From JBBSBL01 sp046330255 (GTDB taxonomy: Bacteria > Actinomycetota > Thermoleophilia > Solirubrobacterales > Solirubrobacteraceae): DNA of 64,000 nucleotides. The notes below the pieces were generated by a model. It was not told the DNA's origin, made no database searches, and saw only the letters and a program-made list of their open reading frames with translations. This document shows, one piece after another, positions 49,876-58,494 of this stretch. The stretch is taken from the NCBI GenBank assembly GCA_046330255.1, contig JAXLTC010000001.1, positions 1,178,001 to 1,242,000 on the forward strand. The letters run 5' to 3'. The position numbers were made by a program, and so were the translations under genes. How positions within the stretch are numbered: position 1 is the stretch's first letter; the number at the start of each line of letters is the position of its first letter.

Positions 49876-50982
49876 TCACAGCAGCCCGAGCCCCGCGTGC
49901 GCCGCCAGCGTCGCGGAGATCGCCGCGTCGTGCCCGGTCTCGAGGTCGGGGTAGAGCGCGAGCGGGTCCTTGACGCCGGTCGGCCGGCCGAGGACCCCGG
50001 AGAGCGTGGCGAGCAGGCACAGGGCCGAGTAGGTGGGGCCGTAGCCGCCCTCCTGGACGAGGATCGCGCGACCGCCGCACAGCTCACCGGCCAGCGCGCC
50101 GAAGGCCGCGCCGATCGCGTGGAAGCCCTCCATCGAGACCGACATGCGCCCGTTGGGGTCGAACTGGGAGGCGTCCTGCCCGGCGCAGCCGATCAGGACG
50201 TCCGGGGCGAACGCGCGCAGCGCCGGCGCGACCACGCGCTCGAAGCACGCGGCGTACGCGGCGTCGCCGCCGCCGAGCGGCAGCGCCACGTTCACGTTGC
50301 GTCCCGCCCCGTCGCCCTCGCCGACCTCGTTCGCCAGCCCGCGCTCGGGATGGGTCTCCGGGTCCCAGCTCCGGTGGTCCATGTGCAGGCTGATCGCGAG
50401 CACCTCGCCGCACGACCAGAAGCAGGCCTGCGTGCCGTTGCCGTGGTGCACGTCCCAGTCGACGATCGCGACCCGCCCCGCCCCGCGGTCGAGCGCGCGC
50501 TGCGCGGCGAGCGCGGCGTTGTTGAAGAAGCAGTAGCCGTCGATCGCCTCGGGCCCCGCGTGGTGGCCCGGCGGGCGAGCAAGCGCGTAGGCGTAGGGCG
50601 CCTCGCGGTCGAGCACGGCGTCGGCGGCGCCGAGCGCGCAGCCGGCTGCGGCGAGCGCGGCGTCGGGCGTCCGCGGCGAGGCGAACGTCGAGCTGTCGCC
50701 GATGCGCGTCACGCCGCGCAGCCCGCTGAGCGCGGCGACGCGATCCACGTGCCGCGGCGAGTGGATCCGCTCGACGGCCTCGCGGCCCGCCGGCCGCGCC
50801 TCGCGCCAGCGCAGCTCCCCCGCGAGCGGGCCCCGCTCGAGCGCCGAGCGGATGTTCGCCAGCCGGCCGGGGCTCTCCGGATGCGGCTCCGGCACCTCGA
50901 TCAGCGGGCTCGGCCCGGCCTCGAACAGCCCCGCCCCGGTGTCATGGGCCAGACAGTCGTCGTGGTGGACGACGAGCAGCAC
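49876..50982 (-). CDS. Histone-deacetylase-family amidohydrolase (acetylpolyamine amidohydrolase type)
   Basis: 368 residues. RPPGHHAGPEAIDGYCFFNNAALAA, VAIVDWDVHHGNGTQACFW (zinc Asp and His), and the late EGGYGPTYSAL are the class II/APAH signatures; the zinc Asp in GCAGQDASQFDPNGRM is present. Bacterial members remove acetyl groups from polyamines or other small amides. GTG 50982 lies seven bases after TAGAGT (50995-50990), divergent from the kinase-like gene. Confidence 0.88.
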   Translation of the reverse strand: MLLVVHHDDCLAHDTGAGLFEAGPSPLIEVPEPHPESPGRLANIRSALERGPLAGELRWREARPAGREAVERIHSPRHVDRVAALSGLRGVTRIGDSSTFASPRTPDAALAAAGCALGAADAVLDREAPYAYALARPPGHHAGPEAIDGYCFFNNAALAAQRALDRGAGRVAIVDWDVHHGNGTQACFWSCGEVLAISLHMDHRSWDPETHPERGLANEVGEGDGAGRNVNVALPLGGGDAAYAACFERVVAPALRAFAPDVLIGCAGQDASQFDPNGRMSVSMEGFHAIGAAFGALAGELCGGRAILVQEGGYGPTYSALCLLATLSGVLGRPTGVKDPLALYPDLETGHDAAISATLAAHAGLGLL

Positions 50983-50989
50983 CGGCGGA

Positions 50990-50999
50990 ACTCTAGGCT
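50990..50999. promoter_or_regulatory. Overlapping divergent -10 hexamers
   Basis: ACTCTAGGCT contains TAGGCT on plus (50994-50999, eight bases before ATG 51008) and TAGAGT on minus (50995-50990, seven bases before GTG 50982), sharing TA. Confidence 0.5.
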
Positions 51000-51007
51000 T
51001 CCGAGCG

Positions 51008-52096
51008 ATGCCTCAGGCGATCGCCCCGGACGACATCGTCGCCACCCGCGAGGCGGGCGCCGCCAACGAGCGCGAGCCGCTGCTCGTCGTGGAGCCGCTG
51101 GTGGAGTTCCTCGACGCTCGCGGCCTCGGCTCGGGGGGGCTGGAGGCGGCGCCCGTCGGCGACGGCCACTCGAACGTGACGTTCCTCGTCACGCGCGCGG
51201 ACGGCACCGAGTTCGTGCTGCGCCGCCCGCCGCGCGGGCCGCTGCCGCCGAGCGCGCACGACGTGCTGCGGGAGGCGCGCCTGCTCACCGCGCTCGAGGG
51301 GACGGCGGCGCGCACTCCCACGGTGCTCGCGACGGGCGACGACCCGTCGGTGATCGGCTCGCCGTTCTACGTGATGGAGCGCGTCGAGGGCGACGTGGTC
51401 ACCACCGAGGTGCCGCCCGGGCTCGACACCCCGGCCGAGCGCAGGCGCATCGGCGAGGAGCTTGTCGACGCGCTGGCCGAGGTCCACGCCGTGGACTGGC
51501 AGGCGATCGGGCTCGAGGGCTTCGGCAAGCCGACCGGCTACCTCGAGCGCCAGCTGCGGCGCTTCGGCGGGCTGTGGGAGCACAACCGCACGCGCGAGAT
51601 CCCGGCGGTCGAGCAGGTCGGCGCCTGGCTCGCGGCCAACATGCCCGAGTCGGGGCCGGCCACCATCGTCCACGGCGACTACCGCCTCGGCAACACGATG
51701 CTCGCCCGCGGCGCCCCCGCGCGGCTGGTGGCGATCTTCGACTGGGAGATGGCCACGATCGGCGACCCGCTGGCGGACGTGGGCTACCTCTGCACGCTGT
51801 GGGTGGACCGCGACGACCCGCCGCTGGGGATGTTCGAGCTGTCCGCGGTCACGCGCGAGGAGGGCTTCCCGCGGCGCGCCGAGCTGATCGCGCGCTACGA
51901 GGAGCGATCCGGGCGCTCAATGCGCGACCTGCGCTGGTACATGGCGCTCGCGCTGTGGAAGTCGATCGTGTTCATGGAGGGCAACTACAAGCGGGCGCTG
52001 GCCGGGTCCACGGACGATCCCTTCCTGCGATCGTTCGGGGACGGGGTGCTCGAGCTCGCCGACCGCGCCGTCCGTGTGACGCATGACGACGGCTGA
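51008..52096 (+). CDS. APH-fold phosphotransferase, ACAD10/11-kinase-like
   Basis: 362 residues. Aminoglycoside-phosphotransferase-type kinase: nucleotide loop GDGHSNVTFLVTRADG, lysine-equivalent FVLRRPPRGP, Brenner motif IVHGDYRLGN and metal motif IFDWEMATIGDP. The pattern RRPPRGPLPPSAHDVLREARLL and the YMALALWKSIVFMEGNYKR tail mark the family related to the kinase domains of ACAD10/ACAD11 and LvaA, which phosphorylate 4-hydroxyacyl-CoA. Substrate is inference from family. Overlaps the HAD gene by 14 bases. Confidence 0.83.
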   Translation: MPQAIAPDDIVATREAGAANEREPLLVVEPLVEFLDARGLGSGGLEAAPVGDGHSNVTFLVTRADGTEFVLRRPPRGPLPPSAHDVLREARLLTALEGTAARTPTVLATGDDPSVIGSPFYVMERVEGDVVTTEVPPGLDTPAERRRIGEELVDALAEVHAVDWQAIGLEGFGKPTGYLERQLRRFGGLWEHNRTREIPAVEQVGAWLAANMPESGPATIVHGDYRLGNTMLARGAPARLVAIFDWEMATIGDPLADVGYLCTLWVDRDDPPLGMFELSAVTREEGFPRRAELIARYEERSGRSMRDLRWYMALALWKSIVFMEGNYKRALAGSTDDPFLRSFGDGVLELADRAVRVTHDDG

Positions 52097-52703
52097 GCGG
52101 CGCGGGCTGCTGGTCGACTGGGGCGGCGTGCTGACGACCGACCTCTTCGCCTCGTTCGCGGCGTTCTGCGCGGCGGAGGGCCTCGATCCCGATCGGCTGC
52201 GCCGGGCCTTCCGTCACGACGCGAGCGCGCGGGAGAACCTGATCGCGCTGGAGGAGGGACGCCTGCAGGAGGCGGAGTTCGAGCCGCGCCTGGCGGCGAT
52301 CCTCGGTGTCGAGCCCGAGGGACTCGTCGACCGGCTCTTCGCCGGATCGCACGCCGAACCCGTGATGATCGACGCGGTTCGCTCCGCTCGCAGGGCGGGG
52401 GTGCGCACCGGCCTGGTGTCGAACTCGTGGGGCACGCGCCGCTACCCGCGCGAGCTGCTGGAGGACCTCTTCGACGGCGTGGTGATCTCCGGGGAGGTCG
52501 GGATCCGCAAGCCGGCGCCCGAGATCTACGCGCTGGGCGCAGAGAGCGTCGGGCTGGAGCCGCGGGACTGCGTGTTCGTGGATGACCTCCCTTTCAACCT
52601 GGAGCCCGCCCGCGAGCTGGGCATGGCCGTCGTCCACCACGTCTCGCCGCCCGACACGATCGCCGAGCTCGAGCGGGTGCTGGGGCTCGCGCTCGCGGCA
52701 TGA
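52083..52703 (+). CDS. HAD-family hydrolase paired with the APH-type kinase
   Basis: 206 residues. Haloacid-dehalogenase fold: motif I LLVDWGGVLT, motif II VSNSWG, motif III RKPAPEIY, motif IV VFVDDLPFNLEPARELGM. In motif I the second acidic residue is Gly (DWG), as in YihX-like DxG members, so it may use different acid-base chemistry. In mammalian ACAD10 a HAD and an APH domain are fused; this gene pair is the split equivalent. Start ATG lies inside the kinase gene. Confidence 0.85.
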   Translation: MTTAERRGLLVDWGGVLTTDLFASFAAFCAAEGLDPDRLRRAFRHDASARENLIALEEGRLQEAEFEPRLAAILGVEPEGLVDRLFAGSHAEPVMIDAVRSARRAGVRTGLVSNSWGTRRYPRELLEDLFDGVVISGEVGIRKPAPEIYALGAESVGLEPRDCVFVDDLPFNLEPARELGMAVVHHVSPPDTIAELERVLGLALAA

Positions 52704-53149
52704 AGGGCTTGGCGACTTCGGCCCTGGCGCTGGCGGCCGCGGCGGCGCTCGCGGGCTGCGGGGGCGGCGGGCGCCTCAGCGACTCGGACCTGAGGGCGCA
52801 GGCCGGCGGCATCTGCGCGAAGGAGCGCAAGGCGACCACCTCCGTGCCGACGCCGACCGCGCCGCGCGAGATCGTCCGCTTCCTGAAGGGAGGCACGTCG
52901 CTCATCGGGCCCCGCCTGCGCCAGCTCGCCGGCCTGGAGCCGCCCAAGGACCTCGAGCCCGTGTACCGCAACGCCGTGGACCTCGCGATGCGCCAGCAGC
53001 GTTTCGCGCTGGCGGCGCTGCGATCGGCGGAGCACGGCGGCGACCCGGTCATCGCCCTGCAGACGCTCGCACGCCAGACCGCGCCGCTCGCCCGCCAGGA
53101 GGACACCGCCTGGCGCGTGCTGCGAATCCCGCAGTGCGTGGGGCGCTAG
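52700..53149 (+). CDS. Small lipoprotein of unknown function
   Basis: 149 residues. Signal peptide with lipobox LAGC at Cys20 (ATSALALAAAAALAGCGGGG). The mature part is helical with ICAKERKATT and IPQCV cysteines that may form a disulfide. No family recognised. Overlaps the HAD gene by four bases (ATGA), and its stop shares CTAG with the arginase-family gene's stop on the other strand. Confidence 0.72.
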   Translation: MKGLATSALALAAAAALAGCGGGGRLSDSDLRAQAGGICAKERKATTSVPTPTAPREIVRFLKGGTSLIGPRLRQLAGLEPPKDLEPVYRNAVDLAMRQQRFALAALRSAEHGGDPVIALQTLARQTAPLARQEDTAWRVLRIPQCVGR

Positions 53150-54078
53150 CGGCCGGCGCCCGCCGGCGCCCGCACGCGCCCCAGGGCGCGCCCGAGAACC
53201 TCGACCGCCCGCGCGGCACAGCGGCCATCCGGGTCGAGGTCCGGGTTGAGGCAGGTGACGTCGGCGCCGAGCAGCCGCGGCATCGCGACCAGCGGCGCGA
53301 GCAGCTCCTCGAGATCGTCCCACTCGAGGCCGTCGGGCTGGGGGTAGCTGACCGCGGGCATCACGTCCTCGTCGAGCACGTCGAGATCGATGTGCAGCCA
53401 TGCCCCGCGGCCGTCCGGCGCGATACGGCGCGCGATCTCGGCCCCCACCTCGCCGGGCCCCCTGGCCAGCGCGGTCTCCGCGTCGATCAGCGTGACCGCG
53501 GGGTCGAGCACGTCGGCCTCGACCACCGCGCCCCCGCGCGGCAAGGCCACATCGGCCGGCGCGTCGCCCCGCGGCCCGACGACCACGACGTCACGCGGCG
53601 CGACGATGATCGCCCCGCCCGTCGCCCCCGCAAGCGCCTCCGGGCCGTGGCCGGTGACGATCGCGAGGTCCATGTCGGCCGCCTCGCCGGTCGGCGAGGA
53701 GCGGCCGTCGAGCGCGTCGACGTGCCCGTCCACGAACGCCAGCCCCAGCCGGCCGGCGTGGTCGCGGGCCCCCGCGAGCGCCCCCGGTACCAGCGTGCAG
53801 TCGCCGCCGACCACGAGCGGCCGCTCGCCGGCGCCGAGCAGCTCGGCGACCGCGGCGCGCAGCACGCGCGTCGCTGCCTCGACCTGGCGGTAGCCGACCA
53901 CGCCGGTGGCGACATCGCGCGAGGGATCCGTGATCGCGACATCGAGGTCCCCGCCGTCGCGCGCGCCGAGCGCCTCCGCGAGACCGTGCTCGCGCAGCGC
54001 GGCCACGCCGCGGGCGTCGCCGCGATCGCGCCCGGAGGAGTCCAGCGGGGCGCCGACCAGGGTCCAGGGGGTGGTCAT
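53146..54078 (-). CDS. Arginase/ureohydrolase-family enzyme
   Basis: 310 residues. Mn-binding motifs GGDCTLVPG (Cys in place of the usual His of GGDHS), FVDGHVDALD and HIDLDVLDEDVMPAV are the arginase fold. The His-to-Cys change at the first motif and the VDGHVD spelling set it apart from canonical arginases, so activity on arginine is uncertain; formiminoglutamate-type activity is an alternative. ATG 54078 lies seven bases after TAGCGT (54091-54086), which itself lies in the gap after the transporter gene. Confidence 0.78.
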   Translation of the reverse strand: MTTPWTLVGAPLDSSGRDRGDARGVAALREHGLAEALGARDGGDLDVAITDPSRDVATGVVGYRQVEAATRVLRAAVAELLGAGERPLVVGGDCTLVPGALAGARDHAGRLGLAFVDGHVDALDGRSSPTGEAADMDLAIVTGHGPEALAGATGGAIIVAPRDVVVVGPRGDAPADVALPRGGAVVEADVLDPAVTLIDAETALARGPGEVGAEIARRIAPDGRGAWLHIDLDVLDEDVMPAVSYPQPDGLEWDDLEELLAPLVAMPRLLGADVTCLNPDLDPDGRCAARAVEVLGRALGRVRAPAGAGR

Positions 54079-54092
54079 CCCGCAGACGCTAC

Positions 54093-54935
54093 TCAGCCGG
54101 CGGCGATCAGCGCCACCCCGGCGACCGCGCCCGCGATCCCGAGCTCCTGGATCCGGCGCACGCGCTCGCCGAGCACCATCCGGGCGAGCAGGATCGTGAC
54201 GACCGGGTAGAGCGAGCCGAGGATCGCGACGACGCTGAGCAGGCCTTCGGTGGTGGCGAACGCGTAGAGGCCGTTCGCCGCGCCGTCGAGCAGGCCGATC
54301 GCGACCAGCGGCGCGAGCGCCGGGCGCACGCCCGCGACCGACGGTCGCGAGCGCGCGGTGAGCAGTCCCACGCAGGCGACCGAGGCCACGCGCGCCGAGA
54401 CGAGCGCCCACAGCACGCCGCCGGACGCGGCCCGCTCCATGCCGACGAAGAAGAGCCCGAAGCCGAGCGCCGTGATGAGCGCCAGCGTCACCGCGAGCCG
54501 CGCGTCGGCCGCCTTCTGCTCGTCGTCGTGGATCTCGCGCGAGGCCAGCACGACGCCGGCCATCGCGAGCGCCATCCCCGCGATCTGCACCCCGGACGGC
54601 CGGTCGCCCGAGGCCATGCCGACGATGACCGGCACCACCGCGCCGGTGGCGGCGATCGGCGCGACGATGCTCATCGTCCCGATCGCGAGCGCGCGGTAGA
54701 AGCACGCGAGCGCCAGCACGCCCGCCGCGCCAGCCGCCATCCCGGCGGCGACCCGGCCGGCCGGCGGGAGCGACTCGCCCGAGAGCAGCGCGACGGCCAT
54801 CGCCGCCAGCAGCGCGGCGCCCTGGGAGACGAGCAGCACGACGAACACCGGCAGGCGGCGGCTCTGCAGCCCGCCGACGAAGTCGGCCAGTCCCCAGCAG
54901 AGCGAGGAGGAGAGCGCGGAGGCGATCGGGAGCAC
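54093..54935 (-). CDS. EamA-type (DMT superfamily) transporter
   Basis: 280 residues, ten hydrophobic helices in two EamA repeats (ALSSSLCWGLADFVGG to AGMALAMAGVVLASRE, then AVTLALITALGFGLFFV to AGAVAGVALIAA). The second half begins after a charged loop (EIHDDEQKAADAR). Exports or imports an amino acid or metabolite; substrate unknown. It starts 51 bases after the aldehyde dehydrogenase gene on the same strand, so it may be its partner. GTG start. Confidence 0.85.
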   Translation of the reverse strand: MLPIASALSSSLCWGLADFVGGLQSRRLPVFVVLLVSQGAALLAAMAVALLSGESLPPAGRVAAGMAAGAAGVLALACFYRALAIGTMSIVAPIAATGAVVPVIVGMASGDRPSGVQIAGMALAMAGVVLASREIHDDEQKAADARLAVTLALITALGFGLFFVGMERAASGGVLWALVSARVASVACVGLLTARSRPSVAGVRPALAPLVAIGLLDGAANGLYAFATTEGLLSVVAILGSLYPVVTILLARMVLGERVRRIQELGIAGAVAGVALIAAG

Positions 54936-54986
54936 GGGGCGGTGGGCGGCGAGCCGCCCGCGGCCGCCGCGATCCTCGGGTTCTGC

Positions 54987-56534
54987 CTAGCGGCGCTTCC
55001 CGCGCCCGTAGAGCAGCTTCAGCAGGCGCCCGAGACCCTTCGAGCGGCGCGCGCTGTAGGGGAACATGTGGATGTCCCTCTTCGGCGCGAGCCTCGTGAC
55101 GAGGATCGACTGCTGCTTGGTGTACTTGCGGATGCCGGCGGCGCCGTGGCGCGTGCCGAGGCCCGAGGTCTTCCAGCCGCCCATCGGGATCTCGAGCGCG
55201 GCGTAGTTGAGCTGGGCGTCGTTGACCGTCACCGCCCCGGCCTCGATGCGCCGCGCAATCTCCTGGGCGCGCACCGTGTCCTTGGAGAAGACCGCGGCCT
55301 GCAGCCCGTAGGGCGAGTCGTTAGCCAGCCGCACGGCCTCCTCGGAGTCGGCGACCTTCATGATCGGCAGCGTCGGGCCGAACGTCTCCTCGGTCATGAT
55401 CTTCATCGAGTGGTCGACGTCCACGAGCACGGTCGGCTCGTAGAAGCGGCCCGGGCCCTCCTTTTGCTTTCCGCCGGCGAGGACCTTGGCGCCCTTCGCC
55501 TTGGCGTCCTCGACGTGGCGCTCGACGATGTCGATCTGCGGCGGGAAAGTGACTGCGCCGACGTCGACCGAGCCGAAGCCGGTGGGCTCCCCCTGGCGCA
55601 GCGCGCGGACCTTCTCGGTGACCTTGGCGACGAACTCGTCGTACACGGGCTCCTCTACGTACACGCGCTCGGTCGAGATGCAGACCTGCCCGCCGTTGTT
55701 CATCGAGTAGAACGCGGCGGCGTTCGCCGCGCGCTCGAGGTCGGCGTCGGAGAGCACGATCATCGGGTCCTTGCCGCCGAGCTCGAGCGAGACGGGCGTG
55801 ATCGTCTCCGCCGCGCGCGCGAGGACCTTCTTCCCCGTCGCGGTCGAGCCGGTGAACATCACGAAGTCGGCCTCGTCGACGAGCGCGCCGCCCGTCTCCC
55901 CGTCGCCGGTCGCGACCTGGAAGACGTTCTCGGGCAGGCCGCACTCGCGCAGCGCGTCGGCCATCAGCAGCGACGTGAGCGGGGTGACCTCGCTCGGCTT
56001 GAGGATCACCGCGTTGCCGGCGGCGAGCGCGGGGATGCAGTCGCCGAAGGAGTTGGTCAGCGGGAAGTTCCAGGGGCCGATGATCCCCACCAGCCCGACC
56101 GGCGCGTAGCGGATCACGAGCTTCTTGCCCTTGACGAACACCGAGGAGGTCTTGACCTTCTCGTCGGCGAGGAACTCCGGCGCGTTGCGCGCCCAGAAGC
56201 CGAACGCGCCAGCGGCGTAGGCGATCTCCGCGAGCTGCGCGTCCTCGTAGGTCTTGCCGGTCTCCGAGACGATCGTCTCGATGATCCGCTCGGAGTTGTC
56301 CATCACCCACTTCTGCGCGCGCAGCAGGATCTCGCCGCGCCCCTCGAAGCCGAGCGCCTCCCAGCCGGGCTGCGCGGCGCGGCCACGCGCTGCCATCTCC
56401 GCGACCTGCTCTGCCGACAGCTTGGGGACGGTGGCGATGATGGCGCCCGTCGCCGGGTTCTCGACCGGGATGCCGCCCCCCGCCGCCGCGTCGCCGTTCT
56501 GCGCCACGGCCTCGGTCTGATCGACGCTCGCCAT
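54987..56534 (-). CDS. Aldehyde dehydrogenase family protein
   Basis: 515 residues. VGIIGPWNFPL, FTGSTATGKKV, SLELGGKDPMIVL (general base Glu) and GGQVCISTERVYVEE with the nucleophile cysteine. The C-terminal basic stretch after the fold (RRSKGLGRLLKLLYGRGKRR) is an unusual amphipathic tail that may target membranes. Related to succinate-semialdehyde or aromatic/aliphatic aldehyde dehydrogenases; substrate unproven. AAGGAG precedes ATG 56534, and TAGCCT about 35 bases upstream gives a short leader. Confidence 0.88.
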   Translation of the reverse strand: MASVDQTEAVAQNGDAAAGGGIPVENPATGAIIATVPKLSAEQVAEMAARGRAAQPGWEALGFEGRGEILLRAQKWVMDNSERIIETIVSETGKTYEDAQLAEIAYAAGAFGFWARNAPEFLADEKVKTSSVFVKGKKLVIRYAPVGLVGIIGPWNFPLTNSFGDCIPALAAGNAVILKPSEVTPLTSLLMADALRECGLPENVFQVATGDGETGGALVDEADFVMFTGSTATGKKVLARAAETITPVSLELGGKDPMIVLSDADLERAANAAAFYSMNNGGQVCISTERVYVEEPVYDEFVAKVTEKVRALRQGEPTGFGSVDVGAVTFPPQIDIVERHVEDAKAKGAKVLAGGKQKEGPGRFYEPTVLVDVDHSMKIMTEETFGPTLPIMKVADSEEAVRLANDSPYGLQAAVFSKDTVRAQEIARRIEAGAVTVNDAQLNYAALEIPMGGWKTSGLGTRHGAAGIRKYTKQQSILVTRLAPKRDIHMFPYSARRSKGLGRLLKLLYGRGKRR

Positions 56535-56752
56535 CTGCCCGCTCCTTGCCTCGTTCGCCTCGACCTGAGGCTACCGCAGCGGCGCGGGGCGGCCGCGCAG
56601 GCGCCCGCGCCGGCCCGCCCCCCCGGCGCCGAACCTCATCCTGGTCCCGCTCAGCGGGATCGGAATGCGTCTCGGCCCGGCGGGCCTACCGCGCTTGGTC
56701 CGGATCTCTGGCGGCGAGGTCGGCAGGGCACGGCCGGCTCTAGGCTGGCGGC

Positions 56753-57453
56753 GTGCCGACTCTCCGCGGCGGGCGAAAGCTGACCTGGAGCGCCTTCGAG
56801 CGCCGCATCTCGGACGGGCGGCCCGCCTGCGACCTGTCCGATCTGCGCTTCGTCGACGCCTGGGGATTGGTGGCGTCGCACACGCGCTTCCGGCCGGTCC
56901 CGCCATCGATGCCCCCGACGTCCTTGTGCCCCTCGAACGGGTCGACGGCCGGTCGGCCGAGCGCCTCTCGCATCTGCTGTGGGAGCAGCTCGAGAGCCGG
57001 GCCGATCCTCACGTCCTGGAGGGGGCAACCGAGGGACTGATCGAACTGGTCGGCAACGCTTTGGAGCACTCGGGACGAGGGCAGGCGATCGTCATGGCGC
57101 AGGTATATGCCCGCGGCGAGGCGCCCGATCACGACGACCGCCTCCAGGTCGTCATCGGCGACGTCGGACGCGGGATCCGCGAGTCGTTCCTGGCCGGGCC
57201 CGAGCACCGCCCCGCCGACGACCGCACGGCGATCGACCTGGCGCTCACCTACCTCGTGAGCTCAGTGCCGAACCGCGGTCGCGGCCAAGGCTTGACGACG
57301 ACGGCGGAGCTGGTCACGAAGCTGCAAGGTCGCATGGCCATCAGGACCGGGATGGCGCGCCTCGATCTCGACACGACCACTCACTGGCAGAACGTCGTTG
57401 CCCTGTCCGGCACGATCGTTGGAATGTCGATGCCCCTCTACCCTGGGGCGTGA
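56753..57453 (+). pseudogene. STAS-like + histidine-kinase-type ATPase protein, interrupted by a frameshift
   Basis: Two frames make one protein. The first (GTG 56753) reads PTLRGGRKLTWSAFERR...CDLSDLRFVDAWG, a STAS-like start; from about 56870 coding continues one frame away: GIGGVAHALPAGPAIDAPDVLVPLERVDG, then GHKL ATPase motifs LIELVGNALEHSG (N box), VIGDVGRGI (G1) and NRGRGQGLTTTAELV (G2). Adding one G in the GGGG run at 56866-56869 joins them as DAWGIGGVAHAL. Either a real single-base loss or an assembly error. TAGGCT at 56741-56746 suits the GTG. The next gene is a DUF4325 partner one base after the stop. Confidence 0.7.
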
Positions 57454-57454
57454 G

Positions 57455-57754
57455 ATGACCGGCGCAACCACCCTGACCCCCCCGACGCACTCGGGCTCAC
57501 GACCGCAGGCGCAGGCGATCACGGCAGCGCTGCCGGTCGATCTCTCGGCCACCGACGTGCTGCTCGATTGCGCGGGAATGACGGTGGGCGCGCCGTCGTT
57601 CCTGGACGAGCTGATCAAGCAGGTGCTCGTTAGTCGGCGCGCGAAGACCCTCGAGGTGATCGCTGCCCCCGAGCGTGTGCGCGAGCTCCTCGAGCGGGCC
57701 GCTGCGAACCATGGGGTCGAGGAGCGGCTGAGGGTCGCCGCCCGGGGCGCATAG
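57455..57754 (+). CDS. STAS-like DUF4325 protein
   Basis: 99 residues. VLLDCAGMTVGAPSFLDELIKQVLVSRRAKTLEVIAAPERVRELLERAAANHGV fits the DUF4325 STAS-like fold; such proteins commonly accompany a GHKL ATPase in regulatory pairs, as here. ATG follows the upstream TGA by one base (TGAGATG), so they would be coupled. The first about 25 residues (TGATTLTPPTHSGSRPQA) look disordered. Confidence 0.75.
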   Translation: MTGATTLTPPTHSGSRPQAQAITAALPVDLSATDVLLDCAGMTVGAPSFLDELIKQVLVSRRAKTLEVIAAPERVRELLERAAANHGVEERLRVAARGA

Positions 57755-57807
57755 CCCCCGCAGCCCGGCGGGCGCAGTGAGCCTGCCGTCCCCGCAGCAG
57801 CCGCCGC

Positions 57808-58266
57808 TCAGTCGCCGAGCTCGACGCGCTCGATGCGCTGGTCCTCGACCGGCCGGTCCCCCGCGCCGGTCGCGGTCCCCTCGATCGCGTCGACGGCCTC
57901 CATCCCGGAGGTGACCTGGCCGAAGACCGTGTGCTTGCCGTCCAGCCAGGGCGCCGCCTCGGTCGTGACGATGAAGAACTGCGAGCCGTTCGTGTTCGGC
58001 CCCGCGTTGGCCATCGCCAGCGCGCCGCGCACGATCTTGTGGTCGTTGAACTCGTCCTCGAACTGGTAGCCGGGGCCGCCGGTACCCGTCCCCTCCGGGC
58101 AGCCGCCCTGGATCATGAAGTCGGGGATCACGCGGTGGAAGACGAGGCCGTCGTAGAACCCGTCGGCCGACAGCTTGCGGAAGTTCTCGACCGTCTTGGG
58201 CGCCTCGGCGTCGAACAGCTCGAACTCGATCGCGCCCTGGTTGGTGTGCATCGTGGCGGTGGACAT
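57808..58266 (-). CDS. ppiB: Peptidyl-prolyl cis-trans isomerase, cyclophilin type
   Basis: 152 residues. HTNQGAIEFELFDAEAPKTVENF, GFYDGLVFHRVIPDFMIQGGCPEGTG, GALAMANAGPNTNGSQFFI and PWLDGKHTVFGQVTSGME are the full cyclophilin active site (Arg, Phe, Gln, Trp, His). No signal peptide, so cytoplasmic. ATG 58266 lies seven bases after TAGCCT (58279-58274). Confidence 0.95.
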   Translation of the reverse strand: MSTATMHTNQGAIEFELFDAEAPKTVENFRKLSADGFYDGLVFHRVIPDFMIQGGCPEGTGTGGPGYQFEDEFNDHKIVRGALAMANAGPNTNGSQFFIVTTEAAPWLDGKHTVFGQVTSGMEAVDAIEGTATGAGDRPVEDQRIERVELGD

Positions 58267-58494
58267 GCGGCGGAGGCTAGCGGGGGCGCGACTCCGCAGG
58301 CGTCCCGCCGGGAGGAGCGCCGGCTGCTCCACGCTACGTTTTGCGCGCCACGGTGCTCAACGTCGAACGCGTCCGCCACGCGCCCGGCATCCGGAGTGAA
58401 TTGCGACGCTTGGGCCGCGGAGTGCGCCGCGAGGCCACCAAGAAAGACCTCCTTCTTGCCGCCGTCCGCCGGGGCCATCGACCCGGCCGACAGA

